Source: Candidatus Colwelliibacteriota bacterium
Lineage (GTDB): Bacteria > Patescibacteriota > Minisyncoccia > UBA6257 > Colwellbacteraceae
DNA length: 33,448 bases
Direction of reading: 5' to 3'
Assembly (NCBI GenBank): GCA_030700125.1
Contig: JAUYKE010000012.1
Span: forward strand, 1 to 33,448
Under the pieces are notes generated by a model. The model searched no databases. It had not been told where the DNA came from and saw only the letters and a list, made by a program, of their open reading frames with translations. Each line of letters begins with the position of its first letter. Positions within the stretch are counted from its first letter, which is position 1. Both the position numbers and the translations under genes were made by a program. Below are positions 23,742-31,001 of this stretch, one piece after another.

Positions 23742-24053
23742 TTAATTACGAATCTCTTTAAATTTTTTAATCTCCCGTTGGAGTTTCTCTTTAACCGCAT
23801 TAATCGCCTTGCGGACATCTTCATCATCATGAGCCGCCCTAATAGTTCTTCCTAGAATGAGAAGGTTAACATCAACATGGTACACTCTGCCATGGCGGTG
23901 ATGCTGACTTCCTCGCCCAACATCCACTTCGGCTAGGACACTATCCGCCTCAAATTTCTTAAGAAATTTCTCCAGTCCCCCGATTTTCTTCTCAATATAT
24001 TCCGCGAGAGCCGGAGTCAAATCCAAGTTAGGAGATTGAATATTGATTTTCAC
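23742..24053 (-). CDS. Short ribosome hibernation promoting factor (HPF/RaiA family)
   Basis: 103 residues from the GTG at 24053. The fold signature is present: 'VKINIQSPNLDLTPALAEYIEKKIGGLEKF' (split, start of protein), 'AEVDVGRGSQHHRHGRVYHVDVNL' (split) near 45, and 'RTIRAAHDDEDVRKAINAVKEKLQREI' (split) near 70. It is the short form without the C-terminal dimerisation domain. It binds the decoding region of the 30S subunit to silence ribosomes. A TTG 24 bases earlier is an alternative start, but a TATAAT ends 6 bases before this GTG, so the mRNA would begin at or next to the GTG and exclude the longer form. Followed 3 bases later by secA. Confidence 0.9.
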   Translation of the reverse strand: MKINIQSPNLDLTPALAEYIEKKIGGLEKFLKKFEADSVLAEVDVGRGSQHHRHGRVYHVDVNLLILGRTIRAAHDDEDVRKAINAVKEKLQREIKKFKEIRN

Positions 24054-24059
24054 CAGCGT

Positions 24060-24065
24060 ATTATA
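24060..24065 (-). promoter_or_regulatory. -10 box implying a leaderless hpf-secA transcript
   Basis: The minus strand reads TATAAT followed by ACGCTG and then the GTG start. Initiation 7 bases past the box would fall on the start codon. A minus-strand terminator at 24081-24118 lies directly upstream. Confidence 0.5.
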
Positions 24066-24080
24066 CCCAAAAACCAAAAA

Positions 24081-24118
24081 ACTAAAAGCCCCTCGATAAA
24101 ATCGGAAGGGCTTTTAGT
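24081..24118 (-). terminator. Intrinsic terminator upstream of hpf
   Basis: ACTAAAAGCCC (24081-24091) pairs perfectly with 24108-24118; the loop holds an inner CGAT/ATCG helix. On the minus strand the stem is followed by TTTTTTGGTTTTT, a proper T-tract. It ends a minus-strand transcript coming from the 24120-24480 region. Confidence 0.8.
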
Positions 24119-24227
24119 TAAAGTGGAGAAGAAGCTATTTCTTCTTCTTCTTTTTCTTCTCGTACATGTGGCTTAACTGCCTTTCTTAACGTTCTGGCTG
24201 GCGACCGCCCAGCCACGTTAGATCATT

Positions 24228-24245
24228 CTAATTTTAGAACAAATT
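24228..24245. repeat. 18-base direct repeat, copy 1
   Basis: CTAATTTTAGAACAAATT, identical to 24460-24477. Here it runs into the perfect 14-base palindrome GAACAAATTTGTTC (24237-24250), which looks like an operator half-site pair. On the minus strand each copy is followed within 30 bases by an inverted repeat beginning TAACG, as in the TAACG and CGTTA arms around 24187-24219. Confidence 0.7.
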
Positions 24246-24279
24246 TGTTCTCAAAACCAACTGTGGAAAACCTCTTAGA

Positions 24280-24393
24280 CTACCTCTTTTTCTTTCGGCG
24301 AGTGGTTTTCTTAGCAGCAGTCTTTCTCTTTGCAGTCTTTCTCTTTGCAGGAGCCTTCTTTGCCGCAGCTTTCTTTCTTCTTTTTACAGCCAT
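24280..24393 (-). CDS. 37-residue lysine/arginine-rich histone H1-like protein
   Basis: ATG 24393 to TAG 24280. The product starts MAVKRRKKAAAKKAPAKR, contains a tandem KRKTA-KRKTA and ends TTRRKKKR. Every residue is K, R, A, T, P, V or M, with over half basic. This composition matches the lysine/alanine/proline tails of bacterial histone H1-like and AlgP-like DNA-binding proteins, so nucleoid binding is the likely role; ribosome binding is possible. Codons are real Lys, Arg and Ala mixtures, not a homopolymer. A 15-base DNA tandem duplication (about 24315-24344) produced the KRKTA repeat. Flanked by the two 18-base direct repeats. No SD. Too small for most gene finders. Confidence 0.7.
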   Translation of the reverse strand: MAVKRRKKAAAKKAPAKRKTAKRKTAAKKTTRRKKKR

Positions 24394-24459
24394 CGTTTTA
24401 ATTTACTTTTATCCAGCTAACGGTAGGTTGCCGACTAATCAACTCCGTTATCTTTTAAC

Positions 24460-24477
24460 CTAATTTTAGAACAAATT
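24460..24477. repeat. 18-base direct repeat, copy 2, upstream of the lysine-rich gene
   Basis: Identical to 24228-24245, 232 bases away, and 67 bases before the ATG of the lysine-rich gene. The leader between contains the inverted repeat TAACGG/CCGTTA. The same order (repeat, TAACG stem) occurs after copy 1, so a promoter-leader module appears duplicated. Confidence 0.7.
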
Positions 24478-24502
24478 AAATTTAAAAAACATGTTAATAA
24501 CT

Positions 24503-25432
24503 CTAATTTATGATTCTTACTTCTTCTTCGAGCTGAATTTTAAATTTTTCTTTTACTTTTTCTTTAATCAATTCAATCAAAGCCAAAACATCGTCCGCTT
24601 TAGCATCTAGCACATTAACAATAAAGTTCGGGTGCCGAGGAGAGATCATCGCTCCGCCGCAACTCACCCCCCTAAGCCCGGCTTTATCTATAAGGTATGC
24701 CGCCGGAATCACCGGGAACGGATCAGTTTTCACGACCAGTCGGTGAGGATCCGCTAACTCTTTATCCAGGTTGCCGACCGGAACATTTTTAAAGACACTG
24801 CCGATATTAGGGTACTCCAGTGGGTGTCTCCTCTTCCGATAATTAATTTTCGCCATCATGCTCTCATAGAGTATTCTCTTCTCACCCGGTTCCAACTTAA
24901 CCGTTGCCTGAAGGATAATTTCTTTACCTCGTTTTTTGAAAACGCTCGCCCGGTAATCAAACTCGCATTCTATATTATTCCTTTTCTTTAGTTCCATCGT
25001 TTCGGTATCCAAGCTCATAACCTCCACTACAATATCTCTAATCTCGCCGCCGAAGGCGCCGGCATTTCCATAAACCGCTCCTCCAAAAGTTCCGGGCAGT
25101 CCCCCAGCCCACTCTAGCCCGGCAAGGCCACGCGAAACAGCCGCCTGAATTAACTTTGACATAGGCACGCTTGCGCCGGCAGTAAGATAAAAATCCTCAA
25201 CTTCAATAAAATTAAAATCCGGTTTTAGCACTAAGCCGTCAAACCCTTTATCACTCCAGAGAATGTTCGTGCCTCCTCCAAGAATATAAATAGGAAGCTT
25301 CTTCTCTCGAGCCCATTGAAGGGTCTGGATGACCTCCTCGGCCGTCTTCGCTTCTTTGAAGTATTTAGCTTGTCCCCCAATGCGAAAATTACTATATCGC
25401 TTCAGATCAACCATCTCCTCAAAATTACCCAA
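24503..25432 (-). CDS. murB: UDP-N-acetylenolpyruvoylglucosamine reductase (MurB)
   Basis: 309 residues. FAD-binding PCMH domain: 'YSNFRIGGQAKYF' near 13, 'ILGGGTNILWSDKGF' near 49, 'LEWAGGLPGTFGGAVYGNAG' (residues about 106-125). C-terminal domain: 'YPNIGSVFKNVP' near 206 with the catalytic Ser, 'AAYLIDKAGLRG' near 242, 'HPNFIVNVLDAKADDVLALI' near 270 and the closing Glu in 'EEEVRII'. It reduces UDP-GlcNAc-enolpyruvate to UDP-MurNAc in peptidoglycan synthesis. The long start is TTG 25432; the ATG at 25414 is an alternative, though GAGGAG lies too close to it to be an SD. Confidence 0.95.
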   Translation of the reverse strand: MGNFEEMVDLKRYSNFRIGGQAKYFKEAKTAEEVIQTLQWAREKKLPIYILGGGTNILWSDKGFDGLVLKPDFNFIEVEDFYLTAGASVPMSKLIQAAVSRGLAGLEWAGGLPGTFGGAVYGNAGAFGGEIRDIVVEVMSLDTETMELKKRNNIECEFDYRASVFKKRGKEIILQATVKLEPGEKRILYESMMAKINYRKRRHPLEYPNIGSVFKNVPVGNLDKELADPHRLVVKTDPFPVIPAAYLIDKAGLRGVSCGGAMISPRHPNFIVNVLDAKADDVLALIELIKEKVKEKFKIQLEEEVRIIN

Positions 25433-25470
25433 CTTTCATATATTCGTAATTTCGTAGCTAATTAAAATTT

Positions 25471-25537
25471 AGGGAGCGACCGCTAGACTCCAAATCCTTT
25501 GTTGGTGTTAAGTGAGTGCTGCGTCTCGCCGCTCCCT
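25471..25537. other. Intergenic stem closing a 51-base loop
   Basis: AGGGAGCG (25471-25478) pairs perfectly with CGCTCCCT (25530-25537). It lies in the 199-base gap between the divergent murB and GT-C genes. Weak inner pairing (AGAC/GTCT) is possible. It may be a 5' leader structure of the GT-C gene or nothing; nothing else is seen in the gap. Confidence 0.35.
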
Positions 25538-25631
25538 CAGACATTTTAACTTATCTTTTAACATCAGCAAACCGAGGATAATATTGCTTTGCCCTTCCAT
25601 AGCCTTGGCGAAGGAGGGTAGAATTAGATCA

Positions 25632-27116
25632 ATGAAAAAAGAGTACTGGTTGCTGATTTTCATCATCATTATAGCTGCCTTCCTCCGTCTCGTGAATCTC
25701 CCCGCCGCTCCTCCGGGACTCTATCCGGACGAAGCGATGAATGGCAATAACACCCTGGAAGCGTTAGCAACTCGTGATTGGAAAGTTTTTTATCCTGAAA
25801 ATAACGGCCGCGAGGGGTTATTCATCAATATTCAGAGCCTCTCGATAGCTCTTTTCGGCAACGAACCCTGGGCCTTAAGATTACCGAGCGCGCTTTTTGG
25901 GATATTAACTGTTCTGGGAGTCTACTTCCTAACTCGGGAGTTATTTCGGGAAAGCAAGCACAGATCTACTATTGCGCTCCTCGCCGCCTTTCTCCTCGCT
26001 ACTTCCTTCTGGCATATTAATTTCTCCCGCATCGGCTTCCGCGCCATTATGGCCCCGGCGTTTTTGACTTGGGGAATCTATTTAACACTCCTCGTTCTCA
26101 ATAAAATTCGGGAGACAAGCGGCAAAATAAAATTTAGGAGATTGTTACTCCTATCACTCACAGCCGGAGCCGTTTATAGCTTAGGTCTCCACTCCTATAT
26201 CGCCTACCGCGCCACCCCCCTCTTACTTCTCATTATTCTTATCGCCTACCTCCTTAAGAGCAAAGACACTCTTGTTCGCAAAAAAATCCTGGTCTCTTGT
26301 CTCTTGTTTCTAGTCTCTGCCATCATCGTATTCCTTCCTCTCGGCATCTATTTCTTAGAGAATCCGGCTGACTTCTTTGGCCGTACTACTCAAGTCTCAG
26401 TTTTCGCCTCTGAAGAGCCACTCAAGAATCTAGCTCTTAACACCGTGAAAACCTTAGGGATGTTTAATTTCGCGGGGGATTATAATTGGCGACATAACTT
26501 ATCTGGTCAACCGCAGCTTTTCTGGCCTGTGGGAATTATGTTCTTAATTGGTTTTCTGATTTCGCTGAAATACTTAATGCGTGATACCAAATACCAGATA
26601 CTTATAGTTTGGTTTATCGTCGCTGCCTTACCAGTAGTGATTTCAAACGAAGGTATGCCTCATGCCCTCCGAGCCATTCTTATGATCCCGCCGGTGTTTA
26701 TTCTCTCTGCAATCGGTGGAATCTGGATTTATCAATTTTTATTGGAAAAACTGAAAAATCCGCAGTTGATAAAAATCGGTGTAACCCTCCTTTTAATTAC
26801 TTTCGCAGCCGAAGCTTATTACACTTACTTTATCCGCTGGGCCAAAAACGAGAACACTGCCGGGGCTTTTGCCGCCAATTACGTTGAGATCGGCCGTGAA
26901 CTTAACAGTCTTCCTGTTGATCAGCCCAAATATGTAATCGTCAATGCCGCCGGATTTGATGTCCGCGGCCTCCCCATGCCCACCCAAACCGTGATGTTTC
27001 TCACCGATACCTTCACCCCGGAAAAACAGGCACGGAAAAACATCCACTACATTATTCCTGGGGATGTAGAGAAAACCCAAATCCCTAAATCTGCTTACGT
27101 TACCTCAATTGATTAG
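25632..27116 (+). CDS. PMT-type (GT-C) membrane glycosyltransferase
   Basis: 494 residues from ATG 25632. This start gives a direct hydrophobic TM1 ('YWLLIFIIIIAAFLRLVNL'); an in-frame start at 25512 would add 40 charged residues unlike the family. The first loop has 'PPGLYPDEAMNGNN' near 28, the DE motif of PMT/ArnT-like lipid-sugar-dependent transferases, then 'GREGLFINIQSLSIALFG' near 60. About ten TM helices follow, then a soluble extracytoplasmic C-terminal tail (about 410-494). It would move a sugar from a polyprenyl-phosphate donor onto a surface acceptor. Acceptor and donor are unknown. GGAGG lies about 14 bases upstream, rather far for an SD. Confidence 0.82.
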   Translation: MKKEYWLLIFIIIIAAFLRLVNLPAAPPGLYPDEAMNGNNTLEALATRDWKVFYPENNGREGLFINIQSLSIALFGNEPWALRLPSALFGILTVLGVYFLTRELFRESKHRSTIALLAAFLLATSFWHINFSRIGFRAIMAPAFLTWGIYLTLLVLNKIRETSGKIKFRRLLLLSLTAGAVYSLGLHSYIAYRATPLLLLIILIAYLLKSKDTLVRKKILVSCLLFLVSAIIVFLPLGIYFLENPADFFGRTTQVSVFASEEPLKNLALNTVKTLGMFNFAGDYNWRHNLSGQPQLFWPVGIMFLIGFLISLKYLMRDTKYQILIVWFIVAALPVVISNEGMPHALRAILMIPPVFILSAIGGIWIYQFLLEKLKNPQLIKIGVTLLLITFAAEAYYTYFIRWAKNENTAGAFAANYVEIGRELNSLPVDQPKYVIVNAAGFDVRGLPMPTQTVMFLTDTFTPEKQARKNIHYIIPGDVEKTQIPKSAYVTSID

Positions 27117-27180
27117 ATCAAATACCTATTTTTTTCCTTTTTTACCCGCCGGGATGCGGGAAGAGGGTGGCAACCGAAGC

Positions 27181-27206
27181 TTGACAATCAATAGGAAATC
27201 TGATTG
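27181..27206 (+). promoter_or_regulatory. TTGACA -35 and overlapping inverted repeat before the kinase gene
   Basis: A consensus -35 TTGACA (27181-27186) is followed by a poor -10 (TTGAAC after 17 bases). The inverted repeat CAATCA (27185-27190) / TGATTG (27201-27206) spans the spacer, as an operator would. A strong -35 with a poor -10 and an operator-like repeat suggests regulated transcription. Confidence 0.4.
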
Positions 27207-27257
27207 AACTAAGCTTGGTACTAAGACGCTCATTAATAAAAATAAAAGGAGGACGCT

Positions 27258-28121
27258 GTGGCTATGTTGTTTCGGGTACTTTCCTTTGACCCTACAAGGA
27301 TCAAAATTGCTAGTAGAAACGGGCTTGGGGTTGTCGAAAAGAAGACGACCGAAACCGAGTACATTCAGTTCCAACAAGCAATTGATCACCTGAAAGCCCA
27401 CCCGATAAACCTTGCGGGGAATATTACCGTAACTCCTGCACCCCTAATTGAATGGCAACCAGGTGAGATGGTGTTGGTTACACAATACTGTGACGGTATC
27501 AACCTTGAGCAGATGCTAAGGGTAATTCAGGAGCAATCCGAGCGACAAAAGTGGATCGAGATGTTCCGCGACCTCTTTCTGGGTTTCAAGAAAACGGGAT
27601 TCCTGTGGGGTGACTGCGCGCCTAGAAATATGATCTACGACCCGGAAAGCGCCACGATACACATCGTTGATTTCGAACGTAAGTTGGTGCTCCTTGATGG
27701 GCCACCCAGCAGAGATCTCTTTACCAGATATGTCAGAAACTATTCTCTCGAAGAATTTGCATCGTTCCTTCTAAAAGGCGAGGTACGGTCACTTTTCGAT
27801 AGTCTCCTTCATCACGAACGACAGCAGAAGATCCAGCAATCAGAAATTGCATCTAACCGCAAGAAGGCGTTGCTAAGCACTCTATTGGGAGAAAACAACA
27901 CTTATTGGATCAGCGATGTCGTTTACGTCGAGGAGTTGATGGCGTCGGCGGCAACACCGTTTATCGTCAACGGCAAATTCTTTTTTCCCATGGATATAAT
28001 CGATCAAGTTAGCGAACGTGAAGGAGTAAATGCTTATGTCAAGCTCGTCTCTACCCTGGTAGAGCTCGGTGATATAGAACGATACGAGTTCCTGACTAAT
28101 GAGGAAAGAGGCTATGTCTGA
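27258..28121 (+). CDS. Protein-kinase-fold / aminoglycoside-phosphotransferase-like protein
   Basis: 287 residues. The catalytic loop is 'FLWGDCAPRNMIYD' at about 115-128: G-D119-x4-N124 fits the H-G-D-x4-N loop of APH/RIO/LPS kinases with Trp in place of His. 'IHIVDFERK' follows (D138, the DFG-type metal ligand, here DFE). The N-lobe is short; 'GLGVVEKKTTETE' near 22 may hold the ATP-binding Lys. 'VLVTQYCDGINL' near 73 fits the hinge. The C-terminal third (about 190-287) is not recognised. AGGAGG lies 5 bases before GTG 27258 (11 before ATG 27264), one of the few strong SDs here. Substrate unknown. Its stop overlaps the methyltransferase start by 8 bases. Confidence 0.72.
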   Translation: MAMLFRVLSFDPTRIKIASRNGLGVVEKKTTETEYIQFQQAIDHLKAHPINLAGNITVTPAPLIEWQPGEMVLVTQYCDGINLEQMLRVIQEQSERQKWIEMFRDLFLGFKKTGFLWGDCAPRNMIYDPESATIHIVDFERKLVLLDGPPSRDLFTRYVRNYSLEEFASFLLKGEVRSLFDSLLHHERQQKIQQSEIASNRKKALLSTLLGENNTYWISDVVYVEELMASAATPFIVNGKFFFPMDIIDQVSEREGVNAYVKLVSTLVELGDIERYEFLTNEERGYV

Positions 28122-28869
28122 GTTTGCTGTACTGCACAAAACTGATACTGGCGATTACTTAAGAATCGATAGTCTAGATCTGACACTTCGTATCTGCAAG
28201 GGTGGATATATACCCAGAAGCGGCCTGTATCTAGCAGCTCACCTTAGCCAAAGAGGTGTACAGGGCGAAGTGCTGGATGTTGGCACCGGCGATACTGGTT
28301 TGCTGGCTTACTGCATGGCAAAGCTAAACGCTCGGCGAGTGATGGCATGCGATATCAATCCAGGCACAATTGAATGTGCCCGAACAGCTGGAGATAACCA
28401 AGCAATCGACTGGTTGATAAGCGATGTGTTCGCCAACATTCCAAAGAATTACCGCTTCGACCTAATTGTAAGTAATCCTCCGCAACTCCCAATGCCAATC
28501 CAGGGAGCATTGCATGATTACGGTGGACCAGGCGGTCGAGCGACAATTCTAAGGCTTATTAGCGGAGCCCGTAGGTTTCTTAAAGATAGCGGGTCGCTAG
28601 TGATGCTGTGCTTTGACTTCCTCGGTGTAGATGAACGATGGAGTGCAACGCCAAGTCTAGAAGAAATTGCCGTTGATCATGGCTTCACCTTGAAAGTAGT
28701 TGCCCAACATGAAAAATCAGTGAAGCCAGGTGGACAAACGGAGAAACACCTTCCTTGGATAAAAGCAGTATATCCACTCTATCAGTTCAAGGAAGACAAA
28801 GAGAATAATCCTGTTCACCTAATACAGATTGTCGAACTCAAGTGGCAGAAAAAGCAAGGGGCTTTCTAA
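28114..28869 (+). CDS. Class I SAM-dependent methyltransferase with NPPQ motif (PrmC/MTS-like)
   Basis: 251 residues from ATG 28114, which overlaps the kinase stop (ATGTCTGA) and has GAGGAAAGAGG just upstream. The Rossmann fold is clear: motif I 'VLDVGTGDTGLLAYCMA' at 53-69, acidic ribose contact 'MACDINPG' at about 77-84, and 'FDLIVSNPPQLPMP' at about 115-128. NPPQ is the (N/D)PP(Y/F)-type motif of enzymes methylating planar nitrogens (PrmC/HemK, N6-adenine, N2-guanine), with Gln at the usual aromatic place. Substrate is unknown: protein Gln, rRNA base or a small molecule. Coupled to the kinase, so both likely act on one pathway. Confidence 0.78.
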   Translation: MSEFAVLHKTDTGDYLRIDSLDLTLRICKGGYIPRSGLYLAAHLSQRGVQGEVLDVGTGDTGLLAYCMAKLNARRVMACDINPGTIECARTAGDNQAIDWLISDVFANIPKNYRFDLIVSNPPQLPMPIQGALHDYGGPGGRATILRLISGARRFLKDSGSLVMLCFDFLGVDERWSATPSLEEIAVDHGFTLKVVAQHEKSVKPGGQTEKHLPWIKAVYPLYQFKEDKENNPVHLIQIVELKWQKKQGAF

Positions 28870-28884
28870 ATCAGAAAGCCCCTT
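28856..28884. terminator. Bidirectional terminator between the methyltransferase and NUDIX genes
   Basis: AAGGGGCTTTCT (28856-28867) pairs perfectly with 28873-28884 over a 5-base loop. It overlaps the methyltransferase stop. On the minus strand GCTTTTTC follows, so it is more convincing for the NUDIX transcript; on the plus strand the T-content after it is modest. Confidence 0.7.
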
Positions 28885-28902
28885 ACGCTTACTTACTATC
28901 TT

Positions 28903-29382
28903 TTAGACTTGGTGTGGTTGGTTATATATCTCAAGTGGATATTTTTTACCATCTTTAAGACATCCCTGGATTACTTGATATGTTATTTCGGATAGATAAT
29001 CACTCTTTTCCAATTTTAAAACTTCTTCTTTTCTAAACCAGTGGGCTTCGCTTATATTCTCATTTCTAAGCTCCTGATGATCTTTATCTGGAACTATTGC
29101 TTTACTATTCTTCGCTACCGCAAGAAAATTAAATTGTATGCGAAACCTCCGATCTCCATCATAAAGATAGACGCCGAGCGCGTGAGTCAGCTCCACATCG
29201 ATGGAAGCCTCTTCTTGACACTCCCTTATTGCTGTTTCAAAAATTGTTTCTCCATTATCTTCATGGGTCCCTTTAATAATATTCCATTTCGCCTGCCCGA
29301 TGTTCGGCGGTTTTTCTTTGATAAGTAATACCTCACTTCTCTCGTTCACCACCAAAACACCGACTTTAATTTGTGCCTTCAT
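28903..29382 (-). CDS. NUDIX hydrolase
   Basis: 159 residues. The Nudix box is 'GTHEDNGETIFETAIRECQEEASID' split over about residues 38-62: E-x7-REx2EE is intact, with one extra residue between the first Gly and Glu and Ser for the late Gly. 'VGVLVVNERSEVLLIKEK' starts the domain at residue 7. It cleaves nucleoside diphosphates linked to another group; the substrate cannot be read from sequence. The upstream sequence TAAAAT ends 6 bases before the ATG, again a very short leader. Confidence 0.88.
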   Translation of the reverse strand: MKAQIKVGVLVVNERSEVLLIKEKPPNIGQAKWNIIKGTHEDNGETIFETAIRECQEEASIDVELTHALGVYLYDGDRRFRIQFNFLAVAKNSKAIVPDKDHQELRNENISEAHWFRKEEVLKLEKSDYLSEITYQVIQGCLKDGKKYPLEIYNQPHQV

Positions 29383-29401
29383 AAAATTATTTTACTCTAA
29401 T

Positions 29402-29953
29402 TTAGCGGCTGGGAATAAGGCGGCGGCCGAGTAGATTGGCAACAAGTCCAGCTAAAAGAAGAATTGAAAGGTAAGCCCCCGTAATCTCTCCGTAGCTCCA
29501 CGGCACTTTGTGAAGCGCGCCTAAAGTAAGCGCGGAAAGCCAAGAAACAAGAGAGATAGCTCCGCTTGTAAAAAGAAACGGTCGTTTTCGCATAAACTCG
29601 TCTGACGAAGGTAGATGCCCGCTAACATGCCTGCGAAGCCGCGGAATTGAGCTCTTATGGAGAAAGAGGCCATTCAGCAAAATAATGCCCACAATCGTCA
29701 TCTTGGCCAAAAACTTTGGAGAATTGAGGTATTTATCCGGATCAAGCGAAAATAACAAGTAGCCGGAGATGATCAAAATTACTAACCCTATCCAAACCAT
29801 AACACTACCGATTTGCAAAAAACGCATCTCGGTCTTGGAGATTTTCATATCCTTCAAGGCGCCAAAAAACATGGAATCGCTGGCCAATGCTCCTCCAAGT
29901 CCAACGGCCACCCCTAAGAGATGAAAAATGACGAATAAATCCTCTAGCTCCAC
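29402..29953 (-). CDS. Multi-pass membrane protein, DUF2269/CopD-like
   Basis: 183 residues, with four to five hydrophobic segments (about 6-25, 45-67, 80-98, 128-147, 155-175). TM1 holds a His ('VIFHLLGVAVGLGGALASD'), and 'KMTIVGIILLNGLFLHKS' near 83 ends with another; such paired intramembrane His are seen in DUF2269/DUF2214/CopD-like proteins and may bind heme or copper. That match is tentative. Start is GTG 29953. The first codons and the 50-base region around the start are duplicated at 32599-32648, where the copy is cut after eight codons. Confidence 0.65.
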   Translation of the reverse strand: MELEDLFVIFHLLGVAVGLGGALASDSMFFGALKDMKISKTEMRFLQIGSVMVWIGLVILIISGYLLFSLDPDKYLNSPKFLAKMTIVGIILLNGLFLHKSSIPRLRRHVSGHLPSSDEFMRKRPFLFTSGAISLVSWLSALTLGALHKVPWSYGEITGAYLSILLLAGLVANLLGRRLIPSR

Positions 29954-29979
29954 AGTTGCTATTGCCTACCTAAAGCCGG
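29930..29979. repeat. Duplicated gene junction, copy 1 (intact)
   Basis: 50 bases covering the last codons of a secreted-protein gene and the first codons of the membrane-protein gene. It matches 32599-32648 at 41 of 50 positions; eight of nine differences are transitions. Confidence 0.75.
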
Positions 29980-31001
29980 GGCAGATTAAATTCATTATTG
30001 TCGCTGGGTTTGCAATTACCGCCGGAATCAAGGCAACCCGGGTCAGCCCCATCAATTTTGCCGTCGCCATCATTATCTTTACCGTCAGTGCATTGGGTGT
30101 CACCTCCACCGCTTCCACTGCCTCCACCTCCCCCACCTCCAGATGTTGGAGGTGATGAAGGCTGGGTGCCATCTCCAGACGGTGGAGGTGATGGTGAAGA
30201 TGATTTCACAACCTGAATAGTTACATCTCTTATTACATTCTTCTTTTTCGGATTATCACTGCCACAAATCATTCCAAAACTATACTTCCCTGGTTTACCA
30301 AGACTAGTAGAGAAAGAGCCGCTTAGAGGCCAGGGATCCCGGGGACCATGGAGATTCTTGAAAGAAGAATGGCCGGTTCCTCTGCACCAGGTCGCTCCGT
30401 TACCAGCCTTCCATTTTATCGTGAATTTTTGCCTTGGCTTCACTGTTTTCGGACTGCCACTAAAGCTCAAGGTGATGGGGGCTTCTGTCCCCACTTCACT
30501 GCCAACTCCACCGCCAACTCCACCACCACCTCCTCCTCCACCCGCCCCAGGCGGAGGCAGAATTGGAGCTGGTCCACCGGACGATGGAGGCGATCCAGGT
30601 GATGAGTCCGGTTCCACCTCAACAGTCACCATGTCCGAATTACTTCCGCCCGCATTTGAACACAGTATTCTGTAATTCCTGCGTCCAACCGTCTGATAGC
30701 CGGTCGGCTGATCCTCTGGAAGGGAAACGTTCCCGGCCGTGTTCCGCGCACGATTATCCCACGCGCCCTGACTTAAGCATGCAGTTCCCACTGCTTGTGA
30801 GAGGTTCGTCACTTCCCAACGAACATTTACGCGGTCTCCTCTATGCTTGATTGTGCTCCTCTGGCAATCCTGGAGCGTTCCGATGCAAACGCGCACATTC
30901 GGCGCAGGAGGTGTCTGAGCAGATGTGACCACAAAGACACCCGAGATGGCCAAACTGGCAGCGAAAACAACAAGGAAAATTATCAACTTATAATTACTCA
31001 T
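29970..31001 (-). CDS. Secreted Ig-like protein with DGKDNDGDGKID calcium-type tail
   Basis: 343 residues from ATG 31001, whose first bases overlap the DUF5666-like stop (ATGAGTAA); a start at 31046 is longer but puts charged residues before the signal. Signal peptide about 1-28 ('YKLIIFLVVFAASLAISGVF'). Two Ig-like modules with paired Cys ('CIGTLQDC..CLSQGAW', 'TWCRGTGH..MICGSDN') are separated by low-complexity Pro/Ser/Gly linkers. Near the C-terminus is 'CTDGKDNDGDGKIDGADPGC', an Asp-rich thrombospondin-3-like calcium loop found at the end of many Patescibacteria secreted proteins. It is probably extracellular or wall-associated. Homologous to the gene at 32639-33448. Confidence 0.8.
   Translation of the reverse strand: MSNYKLIIFLVVFAASLAISGVFVVTSAQTPPAPNVRVCIGTLQDCQRSTIKHRGDRVNVRWEVTNLSQAVGTACLSQGAWDNRARNTAGNVSLPEDQPTGYQTVGRRNYRILCSNAGGSNSDMVTVEVEPDSSPGSPPSSGGPAPILPPPGAGGGGGGGGVGGGVGSEVGTEAPITLSFSGSPKTVKPRQKFTIKWKAGNGATWCRGTGHSSFKNLHGPRDPWPLSGSFSTSLGKPGKYSFGMICGSDNPKKKNVIRDVTIQVVKSSSPSPPPSGDGTQPSSPPTSGGGGGGGSGSGGGDTQCTDGKDNDGDGKIDGADPGCLDSGGNCKPSDNNEFNLPRL

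Noticed and set aside
24119-24219. GTG-started 30-codon protein in the candidate small RNA region
   Set aside because: No SD, no family likeness, and its frame crosses the stem-loop; a protein cannot be supported.
24245-24463. Plus-strand 72-codon Phe/Ala-rich hydrophobic frame
   Set aside because: It is the antisense of the lysine/alanine-rich gene; runs of Phe and Ala are what Lys and Ala codons give in reverse.
29928-30850. Plus-strand Pro/Ser-rich frames opposite the secreted protein
   Set aside because: Antisense of Gly/Ser-rich linkers; the minus-strand protein has a signal peptide, Cys pairs and a known tail motif.
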